In this document: one piece after another, positions 9,532-17,415 of the stretch
Position numbering within the stretch: position 1 is the stretch's first letter
Layout: each line of letters opens with the position of its first letter
Source: Folioceros fuciformis
Taxonomy: Eukaryota; Anthocerotophyta; Anthocerotopsida; Anthocerotales
Assembly: GCA_049999805.1 (NCBI GenBank)
Contig: JBNGIO010006177.1
Coordinates: 1 to 21,582 of the forward strand
Direction: 5' to 3'
Length of the DNA: 21,582 bases
The notes under the pieces: model-generated
Database searches by the model: none
Told to the model about the DNA's origin: nothing
The model's input: only the letters and a program-made list of their open reading frames with translations
Position numbers and translations under genes: made by a program

Positions 9532-9536
9532 GTTCA
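9532..9536. repeat. GTTCA at right inversion breakpoint
   Basis: Direct copy of the GTTCA at 4250-4254, placed where plus-strand leader meets minus-strand integrase. The two copies flank the 5,277-bp reversed segment 4255-9531. Confidence 0.4.
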
Positions 9537-9700
9537 CCTCTAAGACCCGTTCCCTATCCTCATCATGCTGCACAAAACTGGTTAGCCTCTCCAGTTGGCT
9601 CTCCTCCACGGGCAATCGATTGCCCTCCTGCATTCTCAAGGTGGGTACCTCAAATTCGATGGGCATGACCGGTGAGTGTCCATAAGTGAGGTAATAGGGG

Positions 9701-9705
9701 GTCTG
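9701..9705. repeat. Copia target-site duplication, left
   Basis: GTCTG directly precedes the 5' LTR. The right flank has GTCTA, so four of five bases agree, as expected for a 5-bp duplication with one later mutation. Confidence 0.75.
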
Positions 9706-9932
9706 TGTAGAAAATGCTAGGTCACATATTTAAGTAGAATGCATAATTAGGTAAATTAAATTAAAAACCCCGAAACGGTAGATCGTAATGGGTGCGTCAA
9801 AATGACGCACCCCAAACCCTAACCGGCATCCATGCCATGGGACGCGACCAACCGTCGCGCAGCTCAAACAATATAATTAATTCTGAGCCTAAAACTCTCT
9901 CTCTCGCCTAATCGATCCTAGATTTATCTGCA
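9706..9932 (+). repeat. Copia 5' LTR
   Basis: 227 bp, TGTAGAAAATG to ATCTGCA. Compared with the 3' LTR it lacks 21 bp net near 9858 and differs at nine positions. At five of these it keeps a CpG where the 3' LTR has TG or CA. It holds a perfect 9-bp inverted repeat (9790-9798 with 9804-9812), a CGCGAC/GTCGCG pair just downstream, and a telo-box-like AAACCCTAA at 9814-9822. TATA-like ACAATATAATTAATT follows. Confidence 0.95.
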
Positions 9933-9950
9933 TGGTATCAGAGCAGGAAC
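9933..9950 (+). promoter_or_regulatory. Copia primer binding site, initiator tRNA-Met
   Basis: TGGTATCAGAGC begins at the base after the LTR. It matches the standard complement of the 3' end of plant initiator tRNA-Met used by most plant copia elements. Bases 9945-9950 (AGGAAC) are less certain. Confidence 0.93.
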
Positions 9951-9955
9951 GTTGA

Positions 9956-10132
9956 ATGGATCCCGCATCTCCCCAATCTGTATGTACAGTCTGCAGGAGT
10001 GTAGATTGCATCAAGAACTTGTCTCACGAGCAATTTAGGCTAGTAATCAATGCACTAAAGCTGTCTTTGGCCAGGTTTGGGGAGGTGACTGATACATTCT
10101 TGGCAAGCGCTATCTACCATTACTATAGTTGA
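9956..10132 (+). CDS. Copia leader ORF 1, 58 aa, unknown
   Basis: The first ATG after the primer site opens 58 codons ending in TGA at 10130-10132. I do not recognise the product. Near its start it has a cysteine cluster, CTVCRSVDC, and its second half is amphipathic (ALKLSLARFGEVTDTFLASAIYHYYS). Copia gag normally starts soon after the primer site, whereas here the recognisable gag starts 1.1 kb later, so this ORF occupies extra DNA. It lies in a different frame from the next ORF and may be either a separate small gene or the broken start of a longer leader protein. Its stop falls in the loop of a perfect hairpin. Confidence 0.4.
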   Translation: MDPASPQSVCTVCRSVDCIKNLSHEQFRLVINALKLSLARFGEVTDTFLASAIYHYYS

Positions 10133-10142
10133 TAGATAGCGC
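10107..10142 (+). promoter_or_regulatory. Perfect 10-bp hairpin at the ORF1/ORF2 junction
   Basis: GCGCTATCTA at 10107-10116 pairs with TAGATAGCGC at 10133-10142 across a 16-base loop. The loop holds the ORF1 stop, and the ORF2 ATG at 10144 starts two bases after the stem. It lies about 160-190 bases after the primer site, where retroelement packaging and dimerisation signals often lie. A translational role is equally possible. Confidence 0.5.
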
Positions 10143-10143
10143 C

Positions 10144-10662
10144 ATGCCTAGGAGAAAGAGTGGTAGGAATTCCAGTCGACCTGACCCTTTTGCTTCATAC
10201 CCAGGAGAATTAGTCCAGGAGCAGCACAAAAACCTGAACAATTTCTTCTCAAACATTGTGCAACCTGCATTCAACCCAAATCCATCTGTTACACAGGTAC
10301 AACCACCTAGGTGCATCAAACCAGATCCCTTGTCACACCTGAGGAGACAAGTCAGGCAGAAAATTCTTGATGCACAAAAGGTTTCACAATCTCACTCAAT
10401 TTTCTCACAGCAAAAGGACAGGTTTGCACATGTCAGGTCGTCTCTATGTCAGGACTGCATAAATGAGGTTAAGTCTTTTCCCTCACCTACTGATCAATTC
10501 CTTGTTGAAATATACAATTTAGTCAAGACGCAATCCCAGCGCACACATGATTGCATCCTAGCTGCCACAAATATAATCCTAGACAGGCTGAATACGCAGC
10601 CCCAGTCTCGCAAGCTCAACCCTGCAAGGGGACAACAACAAAAAACAGCAAATCAATTTTAG
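10144..10662 (+). CDS. Copia leader ORF 2, 172 aa, unknown
   Basis: An uninterrupted 172-codon frame from the ATG at 10144 to the TAG at 10660-10662. I recognise no family. The N-terminus is basic (PRRKSGRNSSR, possibly nuclear-targeting or RNA-binding). The middle is Gln/Asn/Pro-rich. A more ordered, likely helical segment follows (LCQDCINEVKSF to AATNIILDRL) with a CxxC pair. The end is basic and Gln-rich. It lies between the primer site and gag, on the element's coding strand, and has no stops although downstream gag-pol has many. It could be a captured gene, a leader protein or an ancestral N-terminal part of gag in a shifted frame. Function cannot be given. Confidence 0.45.
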   Translation: MPRRKSGRNSSRPDPFASYPGELVQEQHKNLNNFFSNIVQPAFNPNPSVTQVQPPRCIKPDPLSHLRRQVRQKILDAQKVSQSHSIFSQQKDRFAHVRSSLCQDCINEVKSFPSPTDQFLVEIYNLVKTQSQRTHDCILAATNIILDRLNTQPQSRKLNPARGQQQKTANQF

Positions 10663-10718
10663 AAATTGAGAGGGATGCCTAGTAGAGGGTTGTTGTTGCT
10701 CAACCTTAAGGGCTGCAC

Positions 10719-11048
10719 ATGTCATATGAGGGTCGTAGGAACCGTGGTGGAAGGTGTTCCCGTTACACACGGAGACCAGCAAGTGGTCAAGGTGCTGGAC
10801 GTGGTGTAAGGAACACGTCTGGAGATCCAGATTTTGATCAGCATCTTCCTGACGAGTCCCTGTCTTCCTCACACCAACATACTCCAGATCAGACTGCAGA
10901 TCAATCAAGTACTTCCACAGCTGCGCCTGCACATCACCTTGCACAGTTAGCCCTGATTGCACAAGCCTTATAGGGTAGCCAAGCTACTAGAGCAGCACAA
11001 CTAGCACAAGTTACTAGGTCTGTCTTAGCTGCACACGTTCTTAACACC
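10719..11048 (+). pseudogene. In-frame N-terminal extension upstream of copia gag
   Basis: An ATG at 10719 opens 84 codons in the same frame as gag, ended by TAG at 10971-10973. Past that single stop the frame runs without interruption into the gag ATG at 11049. The translated part is Arg/Gly-rich at first (YEGRRNRGG, GQGAGRGVRN), then acidic and Ser/Thr-rich, then Ala/Gln-rich with repeated AQLA-type words on both sides of the stop, suggesting one helix cut by the stop. The likely reading is an older, longer gag whose extension is now disabled, though an unrelated upstream ORF is possible. Confidence 0.45.
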
Positions 11049-11962
11049 ATGGCAAATCCTGGAGGAGGAACAGTGCATAATACCACAGTAAACAATTTTA
11101 GAATTGAATTCAAAGAAAAAGATCATTTTTCTGGAGCCCAGTTCGACATTTGGGCCCTTCGAGTGAAGACAATCCTCAGGGAGAATGACCTCTGGGAGGT
11201 TGTGACCAGAACCGAGCCCAAACCTGCTGCAACAGCACCCCAAGCTGATCAGGAGGCTTGGACTAAGAAGGACTTGAGAGCCCTAGCAATCATCCAATCT
11301 GCATTGGATGGATCTATGATGAGCTACACCTTGGATGCTGAATTTACAAAGGCGGTCTGGGACTCACTGTCTCAAGCTCATCAAGTAGTAAACGGTTCCT
11401 CAGTTGTGGCTGCCACAAGGGCCTTCTACAACTATAAGACGAAGGAGAGTGATACCATTGAACACCATGTAAGCAAGTTTCGGGCTGTAAGGTCCAAGCT
11501 TACCTCGAGTGGTACAAAGACCACTGAAATGCAGGCAACAGTTGCGCTGCTCCTCTCACTTCCAGAAAGCTACAGGACATTTGTTAGCAACCATAGTACC
11601 TCGCTTCACGAATTGCACAATCAACATCTGCAAATCAGGTATCGGCTGTGACCCTATCAGATGTGATAGGAGCACTCCTAGAAGAGGAGTCCTCAAGGAC
11701 TGCCAACAAAGGTAGCCACAGAGGAGATGGCTCCAACAGGGTACCCTTCACTGAGAGGGGCCCTAGGAGACCACAACCATCACGGCAGCCCTGGCAGCCT
11801 AATCAAGTAGCAAACAAGAAGCAAACTGGACCATCAACAGCGAAGAAAAAGGGATCTTGCAACTGGTGCTTGATCCTAGGTCACTACGAATCTGAGTGCA
11901 GGAAAAAGAAGGCCGGCGAACCTCAAAGAGCTGCACCAATTGCTGAGAGCAATATTGTCTAG
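11049..11962 (+). pseudogene. Copia gag, frameshifted
   Basis: Gag would build the virus-like particle and bind element RNA. From 11049 the frame gives a typical copia Gag core (FRIEFKEKDHFSGAQFDIW, then WDSLSQAHQ and YNYKTKESDTIEHHVSKFR). Near 11600-11645 the frame shifts by one base: the first frame stops at 11649-11651, while the true continuation (VTLSDVIGALLEEE) is in the frame from about 11630 on. That frame has a complete zinc knuckle CX2CX4HX4C at 11858-11899. It ends at TAG 11960-11962 and then continues in the same frame into protease, so gag and pol were one long frame. Confidence 0.9.
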
Positions 11963-13324
11963 AGAAAGGGGAATACCAATCCCAGCAGCCATGCCATCCT
12001 AGCAGTCTGCATGGTGGCTACCACCGAAGTCAATGACACTTGGTACCTTGACTCATGTGCATCGTCTCACATCTGTCATAACCGTGGTTCCTTTGTGAAC
12101 TACTATAAAATGCCTCCAGGGCAAGAGGTCCTCTTAGGTGATAACAGAGGGCTGGAGATAGCAGGCATGGGTACAGTCCCCTTACTGCTAACTAACAACA
12201 CAACAATAAATTTGCTGCATGTACTTCATGTCCCTGCCATGGTCAAGAACTTAATCTCAGTCAGCAAGTTCACCATCCAGCACATGGTGGCCATAGCATT
12301 TGAGGGTACTGATAGCTTAATCACAAATCCTAAGCTTAAACACAAAGTCCTAGCTACAGGCACACCTGTCGACAACCTCTATGCTTTAGATGTCGCCTCT
12401 AAGTTTGGTAGACCTCCACAACTCAGCCAGGCTGCATTACGTCAGCAGCAATCCATGTTATGGCATTACAAACTTGGACATGTCAACTTTGACAAGTTGC
12501 AGACCATGGTGACAGACAATACCTTATATAGAGAGAAGTTCCTACTGAGGTTCATGGACAAGCAGTTTTGTGAGGCCTGTGTGTTTGGGAAACACTACAG
12601 GCTACCTTTCAAAGACACCAACCCCACTCGGGCCACAAAGTTGCTGGAAGTGGTCCATTCAGACCTATGTGGACCAATGTCCACTAACTCTCTAGGGGGA
12701 GCAAAATACGTACTATCCTTTGTTGACGATTGGAGTAGATATACAATCGTCTACTTTATCAAATTCAAGAGTCAGACGCTCGACTCCTTCAAGGAGTATG
12801 TGGCATATGCACAGAGGCAGACAGGTGCCTTGGTCAGGACTCTTCGCAGTGACAATGGCGGAGAGTATTGCTCAAATGAGTTTGACACTTACTGTCGAGA
12901 CCTTGGCATTGCGTGCCAGTTTACTGTACCGTACACCTTAGCGCAGAATCCTCTTGTCGAGCTTAGCAACAAGCATCTGCAACAGTCAGCCCGATCCTTG
13001 TTAAAAGTTTCTAGGCTGCCGAGGGGGTATTGGGCTGAAGTTGTTGTGACATCAAACTATATCAAAATGCGCTTACCTACCAAGGCGTTTCCAGGTTCCA
13101 CTCCATTTGAGTGATGGACTTCCCACAAACCACGCATCAACCACCTGCGAGTTTTCGGAGCTCCTGTCTATGCTCACCTGTCAGATGACCAACGTGTCAA
13201 GCTCGATGACAAAGCCAGAAAATATGTCTTCGTGGGCTACACCGAAGGCATAAAAGGGTACAAGCTATACGACCCTAACACACACTCTACCATACATGCT
13301 AGAAGTTTGATTTTTGATGAATAG
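11963..13324 (+). pseudogene. Copia protease and integrase, two stops
   Basis: Counting from the ATG at 12011: the aspartic protease motif WYLDSCASSHIC has D14, with Cys at the position where the usual Gly stands (DSG). The integrase zinc module is H152, H157, C187, C190. The catalytic triad is D218 (HSDLCGPM), D281 (RSDNGGEY) and E317, with exactly 35 residues between the last two. TGA at 13112-13114 cuts the domain. The same frame then gives the conserved HLRVFGAPVY, VFVGYTEGIKGYKLYDP and HARSLIFDE blocks before TAG at 13322-13324. The protease would process the polyprotein and the integrase would insert the cDNA. Confidence 0.92.
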
Positions 13325-14635
13325 TTGCTGCTGACACCACCCGAACTGGCTCCCCTAACTAAGGAAGGAGCCACTAGCTATTTTGAGAGTCTGCAGGAGG
13401 ATAGCACCCTAAACTCTTGTCATACACCTGTTCAGTCAATTGTACAGCAACCTGTAGGTACAAATCAAGCTGTCCCACTAACAACTACTCAGGTTGACCC
13501 TAGTTCCATCCCGGAGGCACCTAGTTTCTTCCCAGATGATGTTGATGAGTCAGCCTCAGGCTCATGTGGTATAGAACCTAAAACAGGTGACCAGTCAGAA
13601 AATGAAAGCACTGAAAGCATGCAGGCTGCAACAGAAGGTGTTGAACCTGAACCTGCATTTCGTAGGGGCACAAACTTAGGTTGAAGGAGACATACCTCCT
13701 CCCCAAGTGAATGGCAAAACCCCCCATTAACATACAGTTCTTTCCTAGTACATGAGGAGGGTGAACCCATAGACCTGAATGAACCCCAGTCATACAAAGA
13801 AGCCAGAACAGGCTCAGAGGCATCCAAATGGGATGAAGCCATTTAGTCTGAATATCAGTCACTACTAGACAATAAGACGTGGGAGCTGGTTGATTTGCCT
13901 CCTGGTAGAAAACCTTTAACATGCAAATGGGTGTTTAAGAAAAAACTCAATCAGGATGGCACGAGAGCAAGATACAAGGCACGACTGGTGGCTAGAGGCT
14001 ACAGTCAGGTAGCAAGGTTAGACTATACAGAAACCTTCTCACCTGTTGTGAGGGCGACATCTGTACGGACCTTGCTGGCGATTGCTGCACAGTATGACTT
14101 TGCCATGCACCACATGGATGTAAAATCCGCATTCTTGAATGAGACTCTTGAAGAGACCATCTTTATGAGGCAACCTGAGGGCTTTGAGGACAAGAACCAC
14201 CCAAGCAAGGTTTGCAAGTTATTAAAGACTATATATGGACTGAAACAGTCCCCAAGGGCATGGTTCAAAAGGATTGATGCCTACCTAAAGCAGTCAGGCT
14301 TTGCACAAAGTGATGCGGACAGTAATGTGTACAAAATATCTGACAAGGAAGGGACAACATACCTGGCGTTGTATGTAGACGACGCGGTGATCATTGCCAG
14401 CAACCCTGCACTAATGGACAAGGTGAAAAGCATACTCAAGTCAGAATTCTGCATGTCTGACTTAGGTCAGCTCACCTACTTCCTAGGTGTCCAAATTCTC
14501 CAGAACCTGGCCACACATACTGTGTTCATTCATCAAACACAGTTCATCAAGCAAGTCGTAGTCAGATTCAAAATGCAAGATTGCAAACCAGCAGCTACTC
14601 CTATGGCTGTAGGGGACAAACTATCCCAAGACTAG
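13325..14635 (+). pseudogene. Copia linker and reverse transcriptase, broken (copy B)
   Basis: Continues the protease-integrase frame. The linker to about 13840 is Ser/Pro/Glu-rich without a known domain and carries TGA at 13682-13684 and TAG at 13844-13846. The RT then runs without a stop from about 13847 to TAG at 14633-14635, with WELVDLPPGRKPLTCKWVFK, the catalytic DVKSAFL aspartate and YVDD at 14372-14383. The usual LNG after DVKSAF is LNE here. The RT residues that bind metal are all present. Confidence 0.92.
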
Positions 14636-15352
14636 TGCCCAAAGTCAGAGGATGAGAGGCGAAAAATGGAGTCTATTCCATGCAGGTCTGTAGTGTGCAC
14701 CCTCATCTATTGCAGAAGCTGGTCTCGGCCAGAGTTATCCCATGCAGTGGGAGCCATAGCTCAGTTCTTGACAAACTACGGGACTGCTCACTGGGTAGCA
14801 GCACAGCGCATTCTGAGGTATCTAAAAGGAGCACCAAGCTTGGGCTTGCTGTACAAGCAAAGAATTGAGCGGCTGCTACTTACCTGCTTCTCCGACGCTG
14901 ACTGGGCAGCAGATAGTGACACCCGACGTTCAATCTCAGCAAACTGCTTGATGTTGGGGAAGAACGAGTTTGAAGCAACCACAGTCGGGTGGTATAGCAA
15001 GGAACAACACGTTGTCGCCCTGTCTTCAACAGAAGCAGAATACACAGCTACTGCTCAAGCAGCACAAGATGTGGTCTATACAAGAGGACTGCTAGCATCC
15101 CTGGGAGAGCATTAGACTGCTCCAACCCTACTTCTTTGCGACAACCAATCGGCCTTGCTCTAGCCAGAAATCCAGTTGCATATTGACATCAAGCATCATT
15201 TTATTAGACAAGTCATTAGCGAGGGGAATGCTAACCTGCAGTATTGCCCTACAGACGAGAATGTAGCCGACCTACTGACAAAAGCTCTTCCAAGAGACAA
15301 GCATGAAAAATTCTGTCGGGCCATGGGGCTCTTAGAAATGCCTGACACCTAA
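14636..15352 (+). pseudogene. Copia RNase H and C-terminus, broken (copy B)
   Basis: Same frame again. The FSDADWA, ALSSTEAEY and CDNQSA motifs supply the acidic active-site residues. TAG stops lie at 15113-15115, between the second and third motif, and at 15161-15163. The normal end is TAA at 15350-15352, after the conserved DLLTKALPRDKHEKF block. Confidence 0.9.
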
Positions 15353-15918
15353 ACTGCACACCATTCTTAGGTAGCATCATCTTGACCACGTAACCCTGCG
15401 GTCCTCCAGTCGTTGAAGCGGCAAAAGGGCATGACAGTGGTGCATTTGTACCAAGGTTCTGCAAGAACACAAAGCAAGCCAAGTCAGTTGCAATCTGGGT
15501 GGAAAAGCAAGTCAGTGGGAGGCAAGGCAAGAAGGAATCACCGTAGCGGAGTATCAGCCTGCCGCCTTCAGCAAACTCGCTACCGGCATACATGAATTTG
15601 TTGGAGCAGTTGGGGAGATACCGGAAGGGAGCATCTGGAACTAGTTGCGGGTACTCTTGAGCGTGCCGCCAGCACGAGTGCGCAGCCTCAAGCTCACCCT
15701 CCAAGGATCGCAGCTTAGAAAAAATCAACGCAAAGTTGACACAGCCTCCTGGAGCGCCACAAGGCGTGGACGACGAGCATCACTAGAACAGCAAACTGAG
15801 CAAGCACGAGAACTGTCGAAGTGTCCATCTTCAGCGGCGGAACGTCGGCAACCCTAGCGGAAACTCAGCGGCGCAACGGAACTGCAGCAACGAACACGTC
15901 CGTCAAGTTATGCTTCCT
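15353..15918 (+). other. Copia 3' untranslated region (copy B)
   Basis: Non-coding spacer between pol and the polypurine tract, identical to 1773-2338. No env-like domain or tRNA-like structure is visible. Confidence 0.7.
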
Positions 15919-15927
15919 AAGTGGGAG
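15919..15927 (+). other. Copia polypurine tract (copy B)
   Basis: AAGTGGGAG immediately before the 3' LTR of the complete element. Confidence 0.78.
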
Positions 15928-16175
15928 TGTAGAAAATGCTAGGTCACATATTTAAGTAGAAAGCATAATTAGGTAAATTAAATTAAAAACCCCAAAATGG
16001 TAGATCGTAATGGGTGCATCAAAATGACGCACCCCAAACCCTAACCGGCATCCATGCCATGGGACGTGACCAACCGTCGCGTGGCCGCGCTTAAAGAGCC
16101 ACCGGCTCAAACAATATAATTAATTCTTTGCCTAAATCTCTCTCTCTCACCTAATCGATCCTAGATTTATCTGCA
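15928..16175 (+). repeat. Copia 3' LTR (copy B)
   Basis: The 248-bp partner of the 5' LTR at 9706-9932, with identical termini. It carries about 21 extra bases around 16082-16106 and lacks five CpGs that the 5' LTR keeps. Confidence 0.95.
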
Positions 16176-16180
16176 GTCTA
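16176..16180. repeat. Copia target-site duplication, right
   Basis: GTCTA follows the 3' LTR and pairs with GTCTG at 9701-9705. The same bases follow copy A's LTR at 2596-2600. Confidence 0.75.
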
Positions 16181-16938
16181 CTGGGTCCTACCTTCTCAGC
16201 AGTCCTATACGCCCACAAGGCTGAATGGAGCTTCCTATCCCAGTCATGAGCATAGGTGACGGTGAGTTTGCTAAGAATCTTGCACAACAGCCCGTTAGCC
16301 TTCTCCGTGAGGCCATTGGCCTTAGGGTTGTAGGGAGTGGTCTTCCTATGACTGATATTGAAATATTCAGTCATGTGCTTGACCACTTCATTAATGAAGT
16401 GAGTCCCCCTATCACTCACCAGCTCCAACGGGCATCCATACCTCATGATGATTTGCTCAAACAAAAATCTGGCCACCACATTTGTTGTGTCCACGGGCAA
16501 AGCTTGAACCTCCCCCATGCGTGTGCAGTAGTCGGTTGCCACCAGGATGTATTGGTTCTGCCTTCCCTTGGACTTGGGCTGAATTGGTCCTACAAAATCA
16601 ATCCCCCACTGCTCAAATGGTGCTAGAGCTAGGATGGGGACCAATGGCCATTGTGTTGTCCTGGTAGGGTTCCCCACCCTTTGGCACGCATCACACCTCT
16701 TGATGAATTCCCCAGCATCAGCATGCATTGTTGGCCACCAATACCCTGCTGCTAGAATTTTTCTGCAGGTTACATGGGCTGCATAATGACCTCCAGCCTC
16801 TCCCTCATGCAAGGAGCTGATAACCTGCTCCACTTGGTCATGGTTGACCCACAAACGCTCCACTCCATCAGCTCCTGTGCGATACAGCTTGCCCTTATGC
16901 TTAACTACTAGCCTCGTGAAATAAAGGAACAACCGTTG
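16176..16938 (-). pseudogene. Gypsy integrase, N-terminal and catalytic part (copy B)
   Basis: Same sequence as 2596-3358, here seen joined to the complete copia element. Its continuation, after copia, is at 9532-9705. A TAG at 16939-16941 separates it from RNase H. Confidence 0.92.
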
Positions 16939-17415
16939 CTACTGCCATGAGAGATGAGGTGGAAATTCCCCCATGCCTAAAAAATCAAATACCTCCTGGT
17001 AAGATGGTTTGCGGACCCCTCTTCTCCCCTTCTCATTCGGCGCCACACCTCCATCTCTTGGCAGCTTAGCATTTGGTTTGGCCCTTTCCTTCCCAACTAG
17101 CTCTGCTGAAAACGCCTCATTCGAAAAGTCATCTTCCTGGTCTTGAACTACTTTCTCTATCTTCAGCCTTGACAGGAAATCAGCATTCACATGTCTGCGC
17201 CCTTCTCTTATTTCCACAGTGAATGTGAACTCCTGTAGGAGCAAAATCCAGCGGGCTATCCTGCCCGATAGATTTGCCTTGTTGACCAAGTGCTTGAGAG
17301 CAAAATGATCAACATGGAAGACAAACTCATAGGAGGGGAGGTAATGACGAAATTTATGACATGAGTAGACCATGCCAAGGGCCTCCCTCTCGGTTGTGGT
17401 GTACTTGCGCCACAT
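16939..17415 (-). pseudogene. Gypsy RNase H domain (copy B)
   Basis: Same sequence as 3359-3835. YTTTEREAL through NADFLSRL are present, and the N-terminal end is lost with the RT core. Confidence 0.9.

Larger units (their letters stand above)
2596..9705. mobile_element. Rearranged Ty3/gypsy element with one internal LTR
   Basis: All sequence between the copia copies belongs to one gypsy element. Pol parts on the minus strand (2596-4254 and 9532-9705) flank an oppositely oriented block (4255-9531) holding the integrase end, polypurine tract, LTR, primer site and leader. gag, protease and most of RT are missing. The order RT-RH-IN identifies Ty3/gypsy. The absence of a chromodomain after the integrase GPY/F motif argues against the chromovirus branch. 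Confidence 0.85.
9532..9705 (-). pseudogene. Gypsy integrase, middle part after the catalytic core
   Basis: Read downward from 9705, the codons continue the integrase: YYLTYGHSPVMPIEFEVPT, then EGNRLPVEESQLERL and DEDRERVLEV. This is the conserved stretch that follows the catalytic domain in gypsy integrases of this kind. The preceding part is at 16176-16938 on the other side of the copia element. The following part, the GPY/F tail, is on the opposite strand at 4253-4486 (and 17833-18066). After about 9537 the frame runs into unrelated leader sequence. Confidence 0.9.
9706..16175 (+). mobile_element. Structurally complete Ty1/copia element, 6,470 bp, nested
   Basis: LTR 9706-9932, Met-tRNA primer site, leader with small ORFs, gag, PR, IN, RT, RH, 3' UTR, polypurine tract and LTR 15928-16175. 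The order PR-IN-RT-RH defines Ty1/copia. It is inserted in codons of the gypsy integrase, which resumes on both sides. From 11648 to the TAA at 15352 a single frame carries all domains, broken by eight internal stops; gag is also frameshifted near 11600-11645. The element is therefore dead, but its structure is complete. Confidence 0.95.

Noticed and set aside
10683-15163. Reassigned TAG codon (TAG read as Gln)
   Set aside because: TAG stops are enriched, but TGA stops, a gag frameshift and gypsy deletions show ordinary decay, and the real pol end is TAA. Deamination of methylated CAG explains the bias more simply.
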